A program made the translations under genes and the position numbers. Shown here piece after piece: positions 33,000 to 33,129 of a stretch of DNA of 33,129 bases; position 1 is the first letter of the stretch; every line of letters begins with the position of its first letter. Source of the stretch: Candidatus Ventrenecus stercoripullorum (GTDB lineage: Bacteria > Bacillota_I > Bacilli_A > RF39 > UBA660); the NCBI GenBank assembly GCA_018712835.1, contig DVGF01000036.1, positions 1-33,129 on the forward strand, given 5' to 3'. The notes beneath the pieces are model-generated. The model did not search any database and was not told where the DNA came from. It worked only from the letters and a program-made list of their open reading frames with translations.

Positions 33000-33129
33000 T
33001 CAAGTTAGTCCCTTCTCTAGTAATAGAAATGGTATTATAACTTCCTCTTCTATAAGTTGTAAGTTCAGTTTAATTGTTTTTGGAGATGATGTCAATACTT
33101 TAATAGACCTTTCTTCACCTTTTTTTGAC
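33000..33129 (-). CDS. C-terminal tail of an unidentified protein (partial)
   Basis: An open minus-strand frame runs in from the right edge for 42 codons (ending ..QLIEEEVIIPFLLLEKGLT) and stops at TGA 33000-33002. Its alternating charged and hydrophobic beta-strand pattern looks like real protein, but too little is visible to name it. It ends 12 bases from the tRNA-Trp fragment, so it would be the outermost gene of the predicted element. Confidence 0.45.
   Translation of the reverse strand, partial: SKKGEERSIKVLTSSPKTIKLNLQLIEEEVIIPFLLLEKGLT

Noticed and set aside
32940-33020. A complete tRNA-Trp gene
   Set aside because: The 5' acceptor strand, D arm and 5' anticodon strand cannot be formed from the upstream sequence.

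Overview
The window is AT-rich and uses Shine-Dalgarno signals of the AGGAGG type. Its gene content is Gram-positive: AddAB, Bce-type peptide resistance, RarA and RsgA. Together with a surface-protein style I associate with gut Bacilli of the RF39/Erysipelotrichales type, this suggests an uncultured low-GC Firmicute. TGA appears to be a stop codon (it ends the VanZ-RDD and transglutaminase-like genes), so code 11 fits. The assignment to organism is inference.

Layout. Bases 1-1695 are a complete IS66-family insertion sequence with perfect 15-bp ends. Next come an AAA/DUF4143 ATPase, a convergent cell-surface protein, a divergently transcribed small HTH regulator with two putative operators between the two, and the addB-addA recombination nuclease pair. 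From about 10.3 kb almost everything lies on the minus strand. Bases 10.4-13.1 kb hold a wrecked Bce-type ABC transporter/histidine kinase locus: the ATPase has lost its catalytic core, the permease is cut in half and fused out of frame to the kinase, and the kinase has an in-frame TAA. A histidine-phosphatase/glycosyltransferase fusion gene follows. Bases 14.8-20.5 kb are an intact module of the same kind, transcribed as response regulator, intramembrane-sensing kinase, ABC ATPase, FtsX-like permease and a VanZ-RDD membrane protein, probably for cell-wall antibiotic sensing and resistance. The promoter of the intact regulator and that of the dead ATPase share one motif at the same distance from the -10 box, so they probably belonged to one regulon.

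Bases 20.6-22.4 kb contain three identical 20-bp repeats at a 33-bp period, a decayed alpha/beta hydrolase, a membrane-bound HTH regulator and a 446-bp gene-free stretch that may encode a small RNA. Bases 22.4-24.5 kb are a tight operon of an ADP-ribosyltransferase-like protein, a transglutaminase-like protein and a GNAT acetyltransferase; this is the most plausible undescribed functional unit here. Then come a zinc alcohol dehydrogenase, a 5'-truncated Ppx/GppA-like gene, rarA, a membrane-anchored flavodoxin with an aldo/keto reductase behind a MerR-type promoter, a Nudix remnant, rsgA, a PRA-PH-like gene killed by a CGA-to-TGA change, and two unrecognised proteins.

At the right edge (32944-32988) lies the 3' half of a tRNA-Trp without its 5' half. 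This is the usual scar of an element integrated into a tRNA gene, and it predicts a mobile element to the right of the window. An unidentified gene tail begins 12 bases from it. The overall theme is local decay: at least seven broken genes in 23 kb, several next to repeat arrays that look like ends of lost insertion sequences.
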